A stretch of DNA of 55,463 nt from Ophiostoma sp. CBS 140.51 (GCA_029298735.1 JANSLP010000225.1:1-55463); one strand, 5' to 3'. Shown: positions 11,211 through 23,857, counted from the first letter of the stretch. A program made the numbers and translations. The notes: generated by a model from the letters alone, not told the origin.

Positions 11211-14200
11211 GGAGACCAACTGAGCCAAACCTTACGTAGCCGACGCTAACGCGGGGAGCATCCTTTTGTTAGCGATAAGATTAGAGACAACACAGGCCCA
11301 GGCCCGACAAAGCGCTGTATTTACAGGCGGCTGTTTGCTAGTCCAGGGCCCTGTGTTAGTGGAGCTGTGGCGACACATACTTACAGTCAATCGTTCTTTC
11401 CTCAACTGCAGTCATGAACTGCATCTTTGAATATCAATAATTGATACTTACTCTGCAACCCAAGATCATGCACTTCTTTCTGCCTCTTATCATCTCAAAT
11501 CTGCCCTTCCAATGCGGCCACTGATTGTCCTCCTGCGGCCATGGTTGTCGCCCTTTCTGCGGCCGCAAAGTTCAACGGTCAAACGGTTCGACGTCCACCG
11601 CTCCAAGTGGGCAGTTCGTTTTTCAATGGCTTTTGAATTCACCATTGAATGACGCCACTGTTTGCACTTGGTATATATGCCTTTTCCTTCTTTCTTTTTC
11701 TCTGGCTTATTCTCACTCCCCCATCGCATCTTGGCCCGGCTGACAGGTCGCGTCGCGCGCTGCTGCAACGAAGAATAAGATGGAGGGTGTCCTCATGTGG
11801 CGGGCTCTAGCCTCGCGCTTAGGTGCTTGCTGTTGCTGGGCGCAGAAAGTTCTCCGTCGCAAAAAGAACAGTGCATTTTGGTTAGATATTTGGCGAGAGG
11901 GTTGCAGCTTGTGGTGGATACAAGAAAGCTGCACGACTGCCATTTGGGACCTCGTCATCCAATAGGAGTGAGGGGGCCGCCAATTCCAAGCGCCGAGGGG
12001 GATGTGATATGCATCAATAGCCCACCGAAATCTTGGGTGACGAGCAAATGAGATTAAAGATGAACAGACATGAAAAGGCAGAAGAACAAACAGAAGGACG
12101 AAAAGGACACAAAGAATATCAAAAGTACACGAAAACGGCAGCAGTTGCGAGCGGCAGCCTTCATCCAGACATAGGACTGTACTTTCAACAAACGGAGGAC
12201 GTCAGTCAACATAGACGACAGTCGTCCAAGTTGGGCGGTTTGGGGCGCTTAGCTGCAGCTGCAAGACGAGAACGTTGGCTTGAGCGTTCAAGCATGCCTC
12301 TCCGCTTCGGTGTAGAAGCTCAGGCCAAGTGTATATGTCAGTCTTGCTGTTGACCGTCAAGACCGTTTGATTTTGAAATCCAAGGCTTTGACAGTGACAT
12401 GTGGCCGAAGCTCAAAGTCTGGACTTCTGACGACTGCTCTATGGCTTATCTTTCTTGTCTATTATCTTCAAAGGCACTCCTTTAACGGCACTCATACGAC
12501 ATACATCGCCGCTCACATATCACAAAGACGACATCGTGCCCGTTCCTGTTGGCAATATTTCGTATCTTTGTGCATCTCTTGTGTTCCCACGGCCGTAATT
12601 AACGAATATGGCTTACACTCATGGGGAAGACTTACAACAAGGCCATTAAAGACTCAACCTCTCCTGCTCTTTCTTCAGTCTGTCTGCATACAGCATGGCT
12701 CGTGTTTGACTCTGGGGGCCATGCTGTGACACCCAATAAATCCCAGGCCCTTTACATTTCGAAAATTCAATGCAAGCCGCAGCACAATGCATGTCCTATG
12801 TCCTATGAGCTCAGGTGCAGGTTTATTTCCTGTGCTTGTGTGCCTACGTGTTTGAAGGCGCTCGGTGATTGAACACGGCGTAGATAATGCAGACAATGCA
12901 AACAGCCAAAAGGCCCATGCAGCCTCAGGCAATGCAAACAATGCAAACCACGCTCTCAAGTTGACGTTGACCGCCGCGTCGAATGACAAGACAACAGAAC
13001 TGAAGTAAAATCCTCAAAAATACTACGTCGTCGAGAGAAAACTTTCAAATATGAAACGCGCTTTTATGTGTAGAATGTCTGGTAGTCTGGTTGCTAAGCG
13101 CTCGTGTGGAGGGGAAAGAGAGGCAAAAGAGCGATGCCTTTTTACGGTGCGGAATATATGTAAAGAAACACTTGATATATTGAAAACGGCAAACGGAGGC
13201 CATTGCATTTCTCTCTTTCTTTTTTCTTCCTATTTTGAAAACGGACACGTCGCATTGGTGGCAAGCGTGTGAAGTCCAGAAAGACAAAAAGACAAAAAAA
13301 AAAAAGGCAAAAGACAGGGGTATGGAGAAGGTGGGAGGGGGAAAGGGTGGAAGGGGTTCGACCGCGTTTCACAATCCAAGAGGCTTGTGCAGAAACCGTC
13401 CAAGTGCGAATGAAGCCAGGCACGCCTGGCAGCCACCAAAAATCCCGAGTCGCTTTCAGAAATTCAAAAATAAAGTGCTCCATACGGGATGGAACGGTGC
13501 AAAATTTTTGCCTCTTTGTCAGTGCACTGCAACGTTCTGGCAGCACGAGCTCCCCTTCTAGATGACTTGTTGAGTCAAAGCGACCGTTTTGAACTGATGG
13601 GCTGGGGGAAGCGGAACGGTATATGTATGTCGAGTCGGCTGGATACGACATGCGGCATCGAGGTGGAAGCCGACAATATATCTTGTTTTTATATTCACTT
13701 TCAGGCTCTCCGTGCACCTTCGACACCCGTCTTGTCGTGTGCACAGAGCACCAGCTGATGAGCAAAAAAGACGCAAGTAGCCGTATGGGTGAACAGGAAA
13801 AGAGAGGCATCAGATGAAGAAAGTCCACAGGGGACGGGAAACGGGAGCACACAGCTAGAGACAGGCAAGAAACAGAGACACTTGCACGACGTCGCGGTCC
13901 GAAAATAGGTTTATTGTTAGAATCGTTGCAAGAAACGGCCGGTCTGTAAGTTACACAGTGTCTTGCGTTCTTTGGAGTGAAGATCAACGAAGATGAACAG
14001 CGGCCGTGCTTCTTCTGATCTCTCGGTCTCCATCGAGTCCATCTCCATCTGGTCTGGGGCTGTTTTTGACAGCCGGCAGGATTGACGGGCCAGATATTGC
14101 CTTTCCCCATTGTTGGGCATTGTTGTTGTTTTGTCGGTTCGTTTTATTGAGATTTGATTTTAAGAAGAGCCTACACCTTTCCTGCCCCTTCATATTTATT

Positions 14201-14417
14201 GACTATTTATTTGCCACGTCCGATATCACAGTTCTCTTCCAGCCTAAACACCCCCAAGCCATTGTGTGACCTACAGGTATATTCAAGTCTATGCATGCAA
14301 TATATCGTTACGAGTGGCGTAATTACAAGTAGACGGCCAAGGGAGCCAAGCAAATGAATACTGTTCTATCTGAATAAAAAGAAGAAAAAAACACAACCGT
14401 TTCGACGACAAATATGA

Positions 14418-14927
14418 GGGATTGTCTATCAACTTGACGCGACGGTGAGATCCAGAACTCCCGTCAACAAATTTCCACAAGACAAGATACTCCGTCAGAT
14501 AACTTCCCTGCAGTCGATCAAAGAAACCCTCAAGGTCCAACAGGTCAACAGACCAGGCTGGGTTCAACTGGCCCCAGAAGCTCGCGTCGATCAGCAAGAT
14601 TCTGACACAAGCGACCACTTGGTCGAAACATTTCCCAAAGAACTGTGCAAGGATACGGTTACAACGTTATGGAGTGCAAGCCTGTCGAGCCTGTATGACT
14701 CCGTATCTTACAGCACGTTACGCTGTGGGACATCGTTAGGAAGTCGTGCTCCATACCAAAATATACACCGCAGTGTACTCCATCAGTCCGTATGTGAACT
14801 TTCTTGGGAAATGCTAAGGGCTCCAGCTGGTCCCTCCAGGAGGCAGATAAGATTGCTTGAACCTGCAATTGAACACCCCAAGGTTGCATCCAAGATCCCT
14901 GGAGAGGCGAGAAGGAGAATTAAATAG
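14418..14927 (+). pseudogene. coding-like ORF without start, possible gene relic
   Basis: The plus frame runs 169 codons from after a TGA at 14415 to TAG at 14925. It lacks an upstream ATG; the only in-frame Met is near its end. Residues look protein-like (LRQITSLQSIKETLKV; DHLVETFPKELCKDTVTTL). By hand count over about 64 codons, G+C is roughly 59, 30 and 55 percent at positions 1, 2 and 3, a coding-like pattern. The exactly in-register antisense frame is also open over 14289-14618 (109 aa; LLDLEGFFDRLQGSYLTEYL), so the coding strand is uncertain, although the plus frame is longer. No convincing splice acceptor precedes it. It may be a decayed gene fragment or an orphan exon, and the family is not recognised. 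Confidence 0.3.
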
Positions 14928-17900
14928 CACGACAGGTAACAAAAAGACAAAAAAAGAACAGACAAGACGACGATCATGAGCGAATCTGGAGGCAAAGAGA
15001 GAGGGGTTTTCTCACAGCCTGGTCGCAGTTAGTGTTGCTCTTTTTTAATCATTAACATTCTCGTGCAGTTTCGGCTTCTGGATCTAACATCCATAAGGTT
15101 GCATCATCGGTCCTTTAATTCGATGCTCTGGAGAACAGAGATGAAGAAGGGTAAACTCGGCGCAGAAGAGCCAGCCTCGGCCTCGTCTGATAGTTGTCTC
15201 GTGGCCATCTCTTTGGCCGGGGTCCGATACCGATACTGTGACGATACGACGGTGAGGGCTGAGAGAATAGCTGAGAGAATTGAAAATCAAAACCGGCAAG
15301 ACGAGACGGGAAACAAAAAGAAAACAAAGAAAACACAACAGAGAGGAGCTACACATAAAGCAACAAGCAGCAAAGCTCTCAGGCCAAGGCTGGCCTTGCT
15401 CAGCACACTGCAGGCTGCATCATGCATCACACTATCAGTGTTCTCACATGCTCGTCTTGATACGAGTATTCAAAGTGCACACCGCGAGCGGCCCCTCGTT
15501 CTCAAAGATATTTTCTTGGAACTAACTCGACTTCGTACGGGGCAAGCCGAGAGACACGCTCGACATACGACATATCGTAACTCATGGCTCGCCTCGTTTG
15601 ACCGCTCTTGATTTTCTTCGGTGCAGGCCTCCCGTCCTCTCCGTGGAAGTGATCGAACACGAAAAAGAAACACTAAACAAGGACAGAAGACGACATGAGA
15701 GACAAGAAAGACATGAAAGACATGAAAAAGAAAAAACGGAGTGAAAACGTGCAGCTGTGCGGACAGCTCTGCTGAAGCGCCCCATAGTATCCCATTGAAA
15801 CCCATAAAACTCCATAATATCCCTGGCACTACTGCATGGCCCAAGGACGTTCTATGGGGAACGGCGTATTTTTTTCTGATCCTTTTTATCTTTCCGCTCA
15901 CCTTTGCCCCTGTTTGCACGTCAGAAATAGGCAAGTCGACTGACAATCTGCACGCTATTTGTTGCAAGGAGGCAGGGCTGTGGTTGAGAAGAGAAAGATG
16001 ACGGAGAAGACGGAGAAGACGTCGAAATATTTTCCTCATGCCCGTTCGAGTCTTTTGAGTCCCTTTCCCCTGTGAGGAGCAAATAGCTTTTGGGTCCCAG
16101 GGGTAGTAGCAATTAGTATCTCACTCCTTGCCGTAGGGCAGCTGGGCAGGCAATGGTTCGCACGCCGTTTTTAGATTTTTTTTTTCTCAAATGCCAACAA
16201 CGAAACACTGGAGCGTTCGAGTTGGAGGGTTGGGTAAGGTGTGTGTGGGAGCTGTGCGTCCTGCCAATATCGGCAACTGGCGATGCGAAAGATCCGTTTC
16301 TTGTTGTCAAAAAATATGTCTGTCGTGGGCCCGTCCCTTGAATGTGCCAGAGAAAGAATACGACATTGTCGTGCAGGTCTCATACTGCAGGGAGTGGTTG
16401 CGTGTCAAAAAGGCAAGGAGACTTGAGGCAGCGTGGGAAAAGAGGCAAAATTGATGTTGAAGCCCTCCCTTTCTTTACCTTGGTATCAAATCCACACATG
16501 GCCCAGGCCCAACCAGGCTCCATGAGAAAAACAGACGACTGCCAGTCAAGAAAGTCCAAACAACTCAGACACGATATGCTGCGCACATGGCCCACAAAGA
16601 GCCCCGTTACCACTCCATTGTTCCTTGCTGTGTCCTGCTTTTTGAATCGAAAATTCCATCAAAATCCCGGGCGGCCAGGCCCTCCCATCATTGTTGATTT
16701 TTATCCCTCCATCCTGGGCCGTCACTGCACATCTGTTTCGCCATCGTGCAATACCACAAAATGCGGTTTTCTGGAACGACGGTGGAGGCGTGTGTGGGCG
16801 GAGGCGGTCATCCCAGCATGCCATAAACGGAGGCACGCCGCACCCCAAGAAAAACGGGCTGGCCTTTCTCTGACCAGGCCTGGCTCGCCCAGGATCATGT
16901 CGTCACATTGTCCACTGCCCGCCCGCCCGCGCATTCGCATTTTGAATTAACGGACGTGGCTGTGGCAGTCACAAAAACCTGTATTCTCCGTACTTTGTGA
17001 TATTTGGGGGCATTGTGTCCCAGAGTTTTGTTTGCATCCAAACATTCAACCGCGCAGACAGAGAGAGATGTGAGGGAGCCGTTCGCCGCTGTCGTTTCTG
17101 CATACAAATGCACTTTGAAATGCACTTTTGCATTTTCTGGCTTGCTGTTGTCTGTTTGCTGGACCCCCTGCATTGGCCCCCCTCTTCTCGATTCGGTGGT
17201 GGCAAGGGGACAGGGGTCGAGCCACGAAAAGACACGACGCACGCTGTTGCTCTTGGCCTGGCCAGGCCAGCCTAGGGACGCAGAATGTTAAAAAAGGCTC
17301 GGCAGATACGTCGACGGCATGCAAAGGTACAGACTTGTCGTAAATGAAGTTATTGTTGTCCCTTTTTTGTCCAAATTTGTCGTGAATTAAGTTGAGAAAA
17401 GAGTCGGATGCCGCCGCGGAGAGTTTTTGCTTCTGATACTGGAGCGTGCGGTTTTGCATATGAAAAAAGGGCACACAAAAGTTCGAGTGAAACGAAGACC
17501 TCCAGACCACAAAAACGAAGCCAAAAAAGCGAGAGACATGGGCATCTCGACAGGGGTTGCCCAATCAAAGCCTGCATGTTGCTCTCTGGCCGCCGACGGC
17601 GTGGTCAGGCAAGGGAACAACATGCTGTTTCCCGTTTTGGCCCGTTTTTGCCCATTGCGCCTCCCCATTTCCCATTTCCCATCTCGCTCGTCTGCGCCTT
17701 CCTTCGCATGCGTTCCTGCTATTCTGATTAATTAGCTGCAAAGTTTGAGTGCAGGTACTTCCTACTTCGTACGAATAGACGTGACGCTCACGCCTTCCTC
17801 TCTGGGGATATTCAAAGACAGTTTGCTGAGGAGAGGAAATCACCAACAGTCGTTCCTGCTCGCTTGGTTCTCAACTGCCTTCAAGTATCTGCCTCCTGCC

Positions 17901-18889
17901 ACTTGCCGTATTGACATCCCAATGCAGACCTCCGTTTTGCCCCTGGCCGGCACATTTCAACCACCGGGGCCTCAATGTAAAACAAACTAAGAAGAAGCAG
18001 AAAGACGAACAAAAAAAAGCGGAGGAGAGAAGCAAAGAGGTGGCCCCGTCGCGGTTTCCCTTAACGGAACAAGATCGCTAAAGACTGCTTTGCGCCAGCG
18101 CCCCTCTGTAAACCCCCGACCCCCCCTTCCCTCTGTTCGCAAGTTTCTCAGACACCCCCTTCCTCTCCTTCTCTTGCCCTCCCTTTGCCCCAATTTCCCG
18201 ACTTTTTCAAGTGTCACCCCCTTCCAAATCTCCAGTGTCCAATCACACTGCCCTTCCCCCTTCCCGCTGTAACTCGCTAGTGCACCAGGCACAGGAGGTA
18301 AAATCCGTAGTGGCTTTCTTTCTGACGCCGGATTCACGAGAACGAGGCCATATCGAGCAACGATCCAAACCAGGCCAAGAAGAGCAAGAGTCACAAACGC
18401 CAAAATGCAAAAACGCCAGACTGAACGGAAAGAGCGAGTGAAAGAACTGCATTGCATCGTGTCCAAAACAGAGGGACACGCCGTACGGAGGCAAGCGCAA
18501 CACCGGTAAATACGGTGCCTTCCGTTCTGAGCAAATAAGCAATACGGAGTATGTGCTGTAGACGACACGCGGGTAAACTGACTGGCAGGCAAGAACGAGC
18601 CGCCGCCACTCCATCTCGCCTGCCGTCTTTGATTGGACCTCGTCGCACCTTCCGCCAGAGCCCTCAGGAGCATATCGCATGTATGGAGTAGATTGAACGA
18701 CGGCTGCAAACAACAAATGCTCCTTCCTCCGTAATACGCGCAATCTTTTGTATTTTATTTGGCTTTCTATTTGCTTTCTACTGCAGACATCGTTTCCAGG
18801 AAGGGGAAACAGAAAACGGGAAACCGCGACCCTGTTCCTCGAGCCCAGAATACGACAGACGGAGCATGGTAAACGTTACGGGGGAAAGA

Positions 18890-20760
18890 TACACACACCC
18901 CCTTTTTGCTCCTCTTGGCTCGCTCCTTCCACTCCATCCCCCCTACCCCCTACCCCTTCCCTTGACACGCTTGCCCTTCATCCTCCTCCAGATGCACCAC
19001 CTCGACCACCAATGGACCCCCCAGCCAAGATCTCACACACGCATTTGTATCACTGTCGCTCACCCAGGTCCCTCCTTTCATAATCGTTTGGGACCCTGCT
19101 TCTTTTTTTCTGTTCTCTCCTTCCTGCTTCCTCCTCCTACTCTTCCTTCCCTCTTCTACCCTTTTCTTCCCCTTGACCAAACCTTCCCTTTTTCTCACGA
19201 TCGTCCCTTTCTTCTTTCTTTTTTCCTCTCCTTTTTCGTGTCTCTCTTCGTTTTCTTCTTGCTTTTTTCTCTCGACATCCCACAATCCGGATCTTCGCCT
19301 CCAGCCACGATTCACCCTCATCTCCAGCGGCGCATTTCTGCCCTCACGGTCGTTCCTGTCGATTTTTCTGTCCCTCACTTCAAGCCCATTAATCAGGTAC
19401 GCCTCTTTTTTGTTCTGCTTTTTTCTGTGCCTCTTGCTTTACCCCTCGATCGTCTTGTCTGTCTCTTCTGTTTCGGCCCGCGATCTTGCCTTTTCCTCCC
19501 TCGCGTTGAGCTTCTATGTCTCTCGTTCTCTCGTGTTTCTCGCAGCCCCATGTGGAGGAATTCTGCTTGCCGCCAGCCTAATCCCAGAGCGACCTGAACT
19601 GACGCATTGTCCCCATCCAGCTCACGGGCCAAACTTGCGCACGCACAAGCACTTTTTAAGCCAGCTTTCTTTTCTTCTTCGACCAAACCAACAATCTTTC
19701 TCTCTCGCAAAGCGAGAATAAAGGACTGACGCGGGCGGCTGCAACACCCAAAGGATCCTTCTGTATACCGATACGACTTGCTACCGACTTCGAAGCATCT
19801 GCTGTTTCGTCCTTTTTGTCGCCACATATTTGTCGCACGTTTCCAGCCAAGCCAGCACAACAATTCGCTCCTCTTCTCCCTGCACTCTATTCTCTATTTC
19901 CAGCCGTACCCCAAGCTTTCTTTGCCGGCACCTCTTTTTCGCATCTTTCATTGTTGCATCTCGCTTTTTGCACACTTCTCAACTTTCAACATCATCTTTC
20001 GCGTGTCGTTCACAAACGGTCTTTACCAAACGTCCGCCCTAGTACCTGAACCGTTCAATCTCCCGGCAAAATCAACTACGCCTTGCACGAAGACAACCAG
20101 GACCGGATCCAAACCAGAACACCAAAGATCGCCAGAACCAACAGACAGGCACAGCATTTTTGTACGGCAGACACGTTCCAAAAAAGGACGCCGAAATCCG
20201 ACATTCAGGTCGAATCTACCTGCTCTTGCTTCTCTCTGTTTCGCTTTCTTGTTTTAAGCGTCGAACCCACACGACCCTGCAAACAAGCACTAGTACCGTC
20301 CACTCAACCAAACCGTACTTGGTAACTAAAAAGCAAAAGCCCGTGGCATTATCCGCAACCCGTCGTTTTTCAACCAACCCCCTTCGATCTGCTCTTTGAC
20401 CCTGTTTCAAACGAAACGGCAGAAAACAGCAGGGCCCAAAAAGATTGGACGAAAGAAACTCGAAAGACAAGAAAGTTGCGAGACTTTGTTGCAACCTGAA
20501 ATCAGAAGAGAAGAAAAAATAGAAAACGATCAAAGACCTCGTTTTCTCTTTTAATTGCCTTTTTCAAGTCGACTCGGCCGACGCACTACTGCACAACAAA
20601 ATAAGGCGTCTCCACGGCAAAGTAGACAGACCATCCCTTAAGAGCTCAGCACGATTTCGGTGGAGCCCTTTTGCTTTTCGCGTCCGCCGCAGCTTCCTCG
20701 CAAGCGCACTCGACCTGCCTTCTCTTTTCTTTGACTTTACGTCGTCTCTTTGGCACGACT
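18890..20760 (+). promoter_or_regulatory. pyrimidine-rich leader/promoter zone
   Basis: Nearly 1.9 kb upstream of the ATG at 20792 is dominated by C and T on the plus strand, with tracts such as the T/C run at 19100-19270. Filamentous fungal promoters and 5' leaders often show such sense-strand pyrimidine bias. A long 5' UTR or a leader intron is likely but unproven. The open frames at 18866-19597 and 19173-19721 follow from the scarcity of stop codons in CT-rich DNA. Confidence 0.45.
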
Positions 20761-20791
20761 CGCTATCTCGCGATACCCTCACACGCTCACA

Positions 20792-22321
20792 ATGAGTACC
20801 GCCATCACCATGGCCCCTTCACCGGCACCTCACGACCGACCGTCTTTCGGCAACGGCGCTTCCTCCGCTAACGGCACAAACTCCTCCTCTGGAAACACAG
20901 CTGCGTCCAACGCAGAACTCTCTGCCGCAGCCGTTGCCGCTGTGTCCTCTTCCCCAACAGCACACCGCACCTCCTCGACCGGAGCTGCAACTGGCGCTCC
21001 GTTGCAGCGCATGGGCAGCCGCAGCCCTCGTGGTGCCGCACAATCCTCAGCAAACAAATCCTCTCCTCCCAGCATGTACGTATATTGCCCCTATCTGTTA
21101 ACCATACCCCTACTCGTCTTTGTCGCCAAACCATCAAAACTAACAAATTCCCCCAACAGAACACGATCTGTCGCTCCTCCCCCCAAGATCGTTGTGAAGA
21201 AGGAGCCTGGCTCTCCCGAACCAACCCCTAGACGTCGGCCAGGAAAGCTCGATCTCTCCAAAGGCGGCGCTACTTCGACAACACCCGGCACTGGCCGCCC
21301 CCTCACAGCAAGGGACGGACTTGGGATCCAGGAAGTCGGCCTTGCCTGCCTATCACCTGGATTCGTTACCCACGATCCCGCCATGAAGGAGCAGCTTCAG
21401 CGCAGTATGACCGTCCGCGAACAGCAACGCCACATCATCGAGGCCCGGTTACAGCAGCAGTCCGCCAAGGGCGACGGCACAATGGACACATCCAACAAGG
21501 ACAGCGCCAACCCGTTCGCCGCAAAGACCCCCGGCATGTCTCGCCGCAACAAGGCTCCCCCAGGCCTCTCCATTGTTGCTCCCTCGCACGAGACTTTCGC
21601 CCACGAGCGTGTGATCCAGTCCGCACCACTCGGTCAGACGTTCACTGGCATGCACAACCCTCACCCGCTCACTCGCCACATCACAAACCAGCCGTCGAAG
21701 CTGTCTAACACATCTCACATTCACCACGTCCCCGCCAACCAGACAAGTAACCGCCTGCCGCCCATCGCTGATGTCTTTGGCCAGGGCCTCTCCGGCCACC
21801 CCGAGTCGAACGGCCACGCCACCTATCTCCAGCAGACCGGTCGTGCACCTCTCACTTCGCCCAGCCACCCTCCCCCGATGTCGCACCCGCCACTGCCACC
21901 GCACGCACAGCAGCGCCAACAGGAGCAGTCACACCAACAGCACCAGCAACAGCAACCGCCATTGTCTGGCCGGCCAAGGGAGTACCGTTCCGCAGAGGAG
22001 GCCCAGGCTGAGCTGGCAGGTGGCAGACCCGAGCTTTTGCCAAAGCTTGTGCACTACGGTGGTCACCAGCCGCCCACACCCCCGTCGCCTCAGCACGGCT
22101 ACGCGTCTGCCTCGTCAAGGCCTGCGGAGGGTGCTCGGAGTACCAGCAGAAGACGTACACGGGCCGAGTACGAAGACGGCAGCCCCCCGCTGGGTGCCGG
22201 CCGTCCCGCCCAGCGCCGCGGCCCATTCGGCGAGGGCCGCGACAGCCCGGAGACCCAGCGGGCAAAGCGTGACGAATTCCTCAAGCTCTGCGAGCGTGCG
22301 TGGGATCTCTTCCACTCATAA
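20792..22321 (+). CDS. disordered Ser/Pro/Gln-rich protein of unknown function
   Basis: Two exons, 20792-21075 and 21160-22321, encode 481 aa; the 84-nt intron is GTACGT...AACAG in phase 2. MSTAITMAPS is taken as the start because an in-frame upstream codon is not ATG; a second Met is at residue 7. The first ~90 residues are Ser/Ala/Asn-rich. A conserved-looking block follows: RSVAPPPKIVVKKEPGSPEP (97-116), DGLGIQEVGLACLSPGFVTH, and a predicted helix MKEQLQRSMTVREQQRHIIE. The middle is His/Gln/Pro-rich. The C-terminus is a short amphipathic helix ending FLKLCERAWDLFHS. VKKEPGSP at 107-114 fits the phosphorylation-dependent sumoylation motif. No enzyme or DNA-binding domain is seen, and I do not recognise the family. 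A nuclear regulatory protein is a guess from composition. It ends tail-to-tail with the SAT4-like kinase gene. Confidence 0.85.
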   Translation: MSTAITMAPSPAPHDRPSFGNGASSANGTNSSSGNTAASNAELSAAAVAAVSSSPTAHRTSSTGAATGAPLQRMGSRSPRGAAQSSANKSSPPSMYVYCPYLLTIPLLVFVAKPSKLTNSPNRTRSVAPPPKIVVKKEPGSPEPTPRRRPGKLDLSKGGATSTTPGTGRPLTARDGLGIQEVGLACLSPGFVTHDPAMKEQLQRSMTVREQQRHIIEARLQQQSAKGDGTMDTSNKDSANPFAAKTPGMSRRNKAPPGLSIVAPSHETFAHERVIQSAPLGQTFTGMHNPHPLTRHITNQPSKLSNTSHIHHVPANQTSNRLPPIADVFGQGLSGHPESNGHATYLQQTGRAPLTSPSHPPPMSHPPLPPHAQQRQQEQSHQQHQQQQPPLSGRPREYRSAEEAQAELAGGRPELLPKLVHYGGHQPPTPPSPQHGYASASSRPAEGARSTSRRRTRAEYEDGSPPLGAGRPAQRRGPFGEGRDSPETQRAKRDEFLKLCERAWDLFHS

Positions 22322-23857
22322 ACGCGACGCCTGCCTCGCAACATTTAATGCATCTCGTGCTTCGAAATTTTATACCTCTTTAGCGGTTTGCCTTGCTTCG
22401 ATGACCAGCGTTGCACGCGTCTTTTTTGTCTTCGGGCAAGCGTTTCTGAGGTGTCCATAAACAGCGCCAATCTTTTACGCATCGCCTTGGCCATATTCCT
22501 ACCATCTATCTGCGTCTTTTGGCCTACTCTTTTACTTATATCCGAACACGATTTTAGGGATCTCTTTTTCCGTGTCATTTTTTCTTTATTATTTACTTTC
22601 TCTTCTATATCTGTCTTTTACTACTCTTTTTTGGTTGTTTTTTATTTCTTACTTGCTTATCGGGGACGACTTTTTTGGGCTCAGGACTGTTCTTTTTAAC
22701 GTTGGGAAGTGGTAAAGGGAAATACTAATGCCTCGTGTATGTTTAAGTTGTGTGTGCCTTCTAAAGGCGGAAAAAGGGAGGGAAACGGCCTCTTCTGTGA
22801 AACTCTTTTTCTTATATCTTACTATGGTGTACTTATCCCAGGCGAATGACTTGACTTTTTTAAAGGAAAGGGCGAAAATATTTCTTTCACCTACTGGAGA
22901 AATCAACCTCCTAGTTTCTTTTGTTTTCGCTTTTGTCTGTGTCGTTCCTTGCGTTGATGCTGGGTTTGTATTTCTCGTGTGCTCTTCTTGATGTTTCGAA
23001 TCGGCGAAACATTCTTTCCAAGCTGGATGACGGACGACAGATGGGACAACTTTCTCGATCTGTAAAGTAGATACTTTTTTAGTCATTTGTTGCAGAATGC
23101 ATTAAGATTACACGTCATCTGACATTCACATTAGTTCAAGGCTTACTTATTTGGAAATACTAACGTACCAATATGATTTTCCTGGCTCAATTGTATCCCA
23201 TCCATCGAAGTATAGACATGATACATTTTAAAGAAGTGACACGACACAAGATTCCCGGTTCATATACTCAACAATTGTGGTGGTATCAAACTGATATTTG
23301 TATGTAGCGAAGGTTCTTCTTTCCAAAAAAAAAAAAGGTAGACAGAATGAGCTCTGGCTTGAACGATTGATGGGTTGAACGGGTCAACGGTGAAAAAGAG
23401 AAAAGGAAGAAGAAAAAGAAAAAGGTTCTCTTTATTATGAGAGAGGACGCCCATAACGCCGTTGCTGTAATGGTGCTTTGCGTAAAAAAAAAACGTAAAA
23501 GTGAGGTCAAAAGTGAAGAGAAGACAAAAAAGGGCAGAAAAAGCAAAAACGTCCCCCGACGCCAGGCTCGTAGACCACATGATAAAATAGACGTCGTTAA
23601 AAAATAAGAGAAAGAAAAAATCGTTAAAAGGGACAGGAATAGAAAGAAGAAGCCTTTTGTAACGCTTGACATGATGAATAAAAAGAATGTAAAGAGAAGC
23701 GCGTGACATAAATCCCGTCTTCTTAAAGAGACCTCAAAGACCTGCACAACCTTTTTTTCGGCATTTTTTAAAAAGTATCCTGCATGACCCTTTGAGACTC
23801 CTCCTTTTAACAACCTCCGCTCCCCAGCTAAACGCCTAGGCGCGTGGGGGGTCGGTG
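22322..23857. other. convergent 3' intergenic region
   Basis: This 1.5-kb stretch between facing stop codons is T-rich on the plus strand near 22380-22700 and A/G-rich at 23300-23700, which is T/C-rich on the minus strand, as expected of 3' UTRs of the two flanking genes. Open minus frames near 23260-23885 are Phe/Leu-rich composition artefacts. I see no gene. Confidence 0.5.

Larger units (their letters stand above)
11028..20791. other. 9.8-kb gene-poor stretch
   Basis: No gene with recognisable domains or consistent splicing was found between RPC19 and the disordered-protein gene. The frames are mostly short and overlap on both strands. Contents of note: the RPC19 promoter repeat; a coding-like relic at 14418-14927; a 322-aa ATG-started minus-strand frame at 13142-14110 with no recognised motif; repeats of AATGCAAAC around 12885-12955; and a CT-rich leader zone from about 18900. 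I see no transposon terminal repeats or target duplications. Confidence 0.5.

Noticed and set aside
18866..19721. Overlapping plus-strand frames of 243 and 182 codons
   Set aside because: Both lie in a C/T-rich leader where stop codons are rare. Residues are runs of Phe, Leu, Ser and Pro with no motif.
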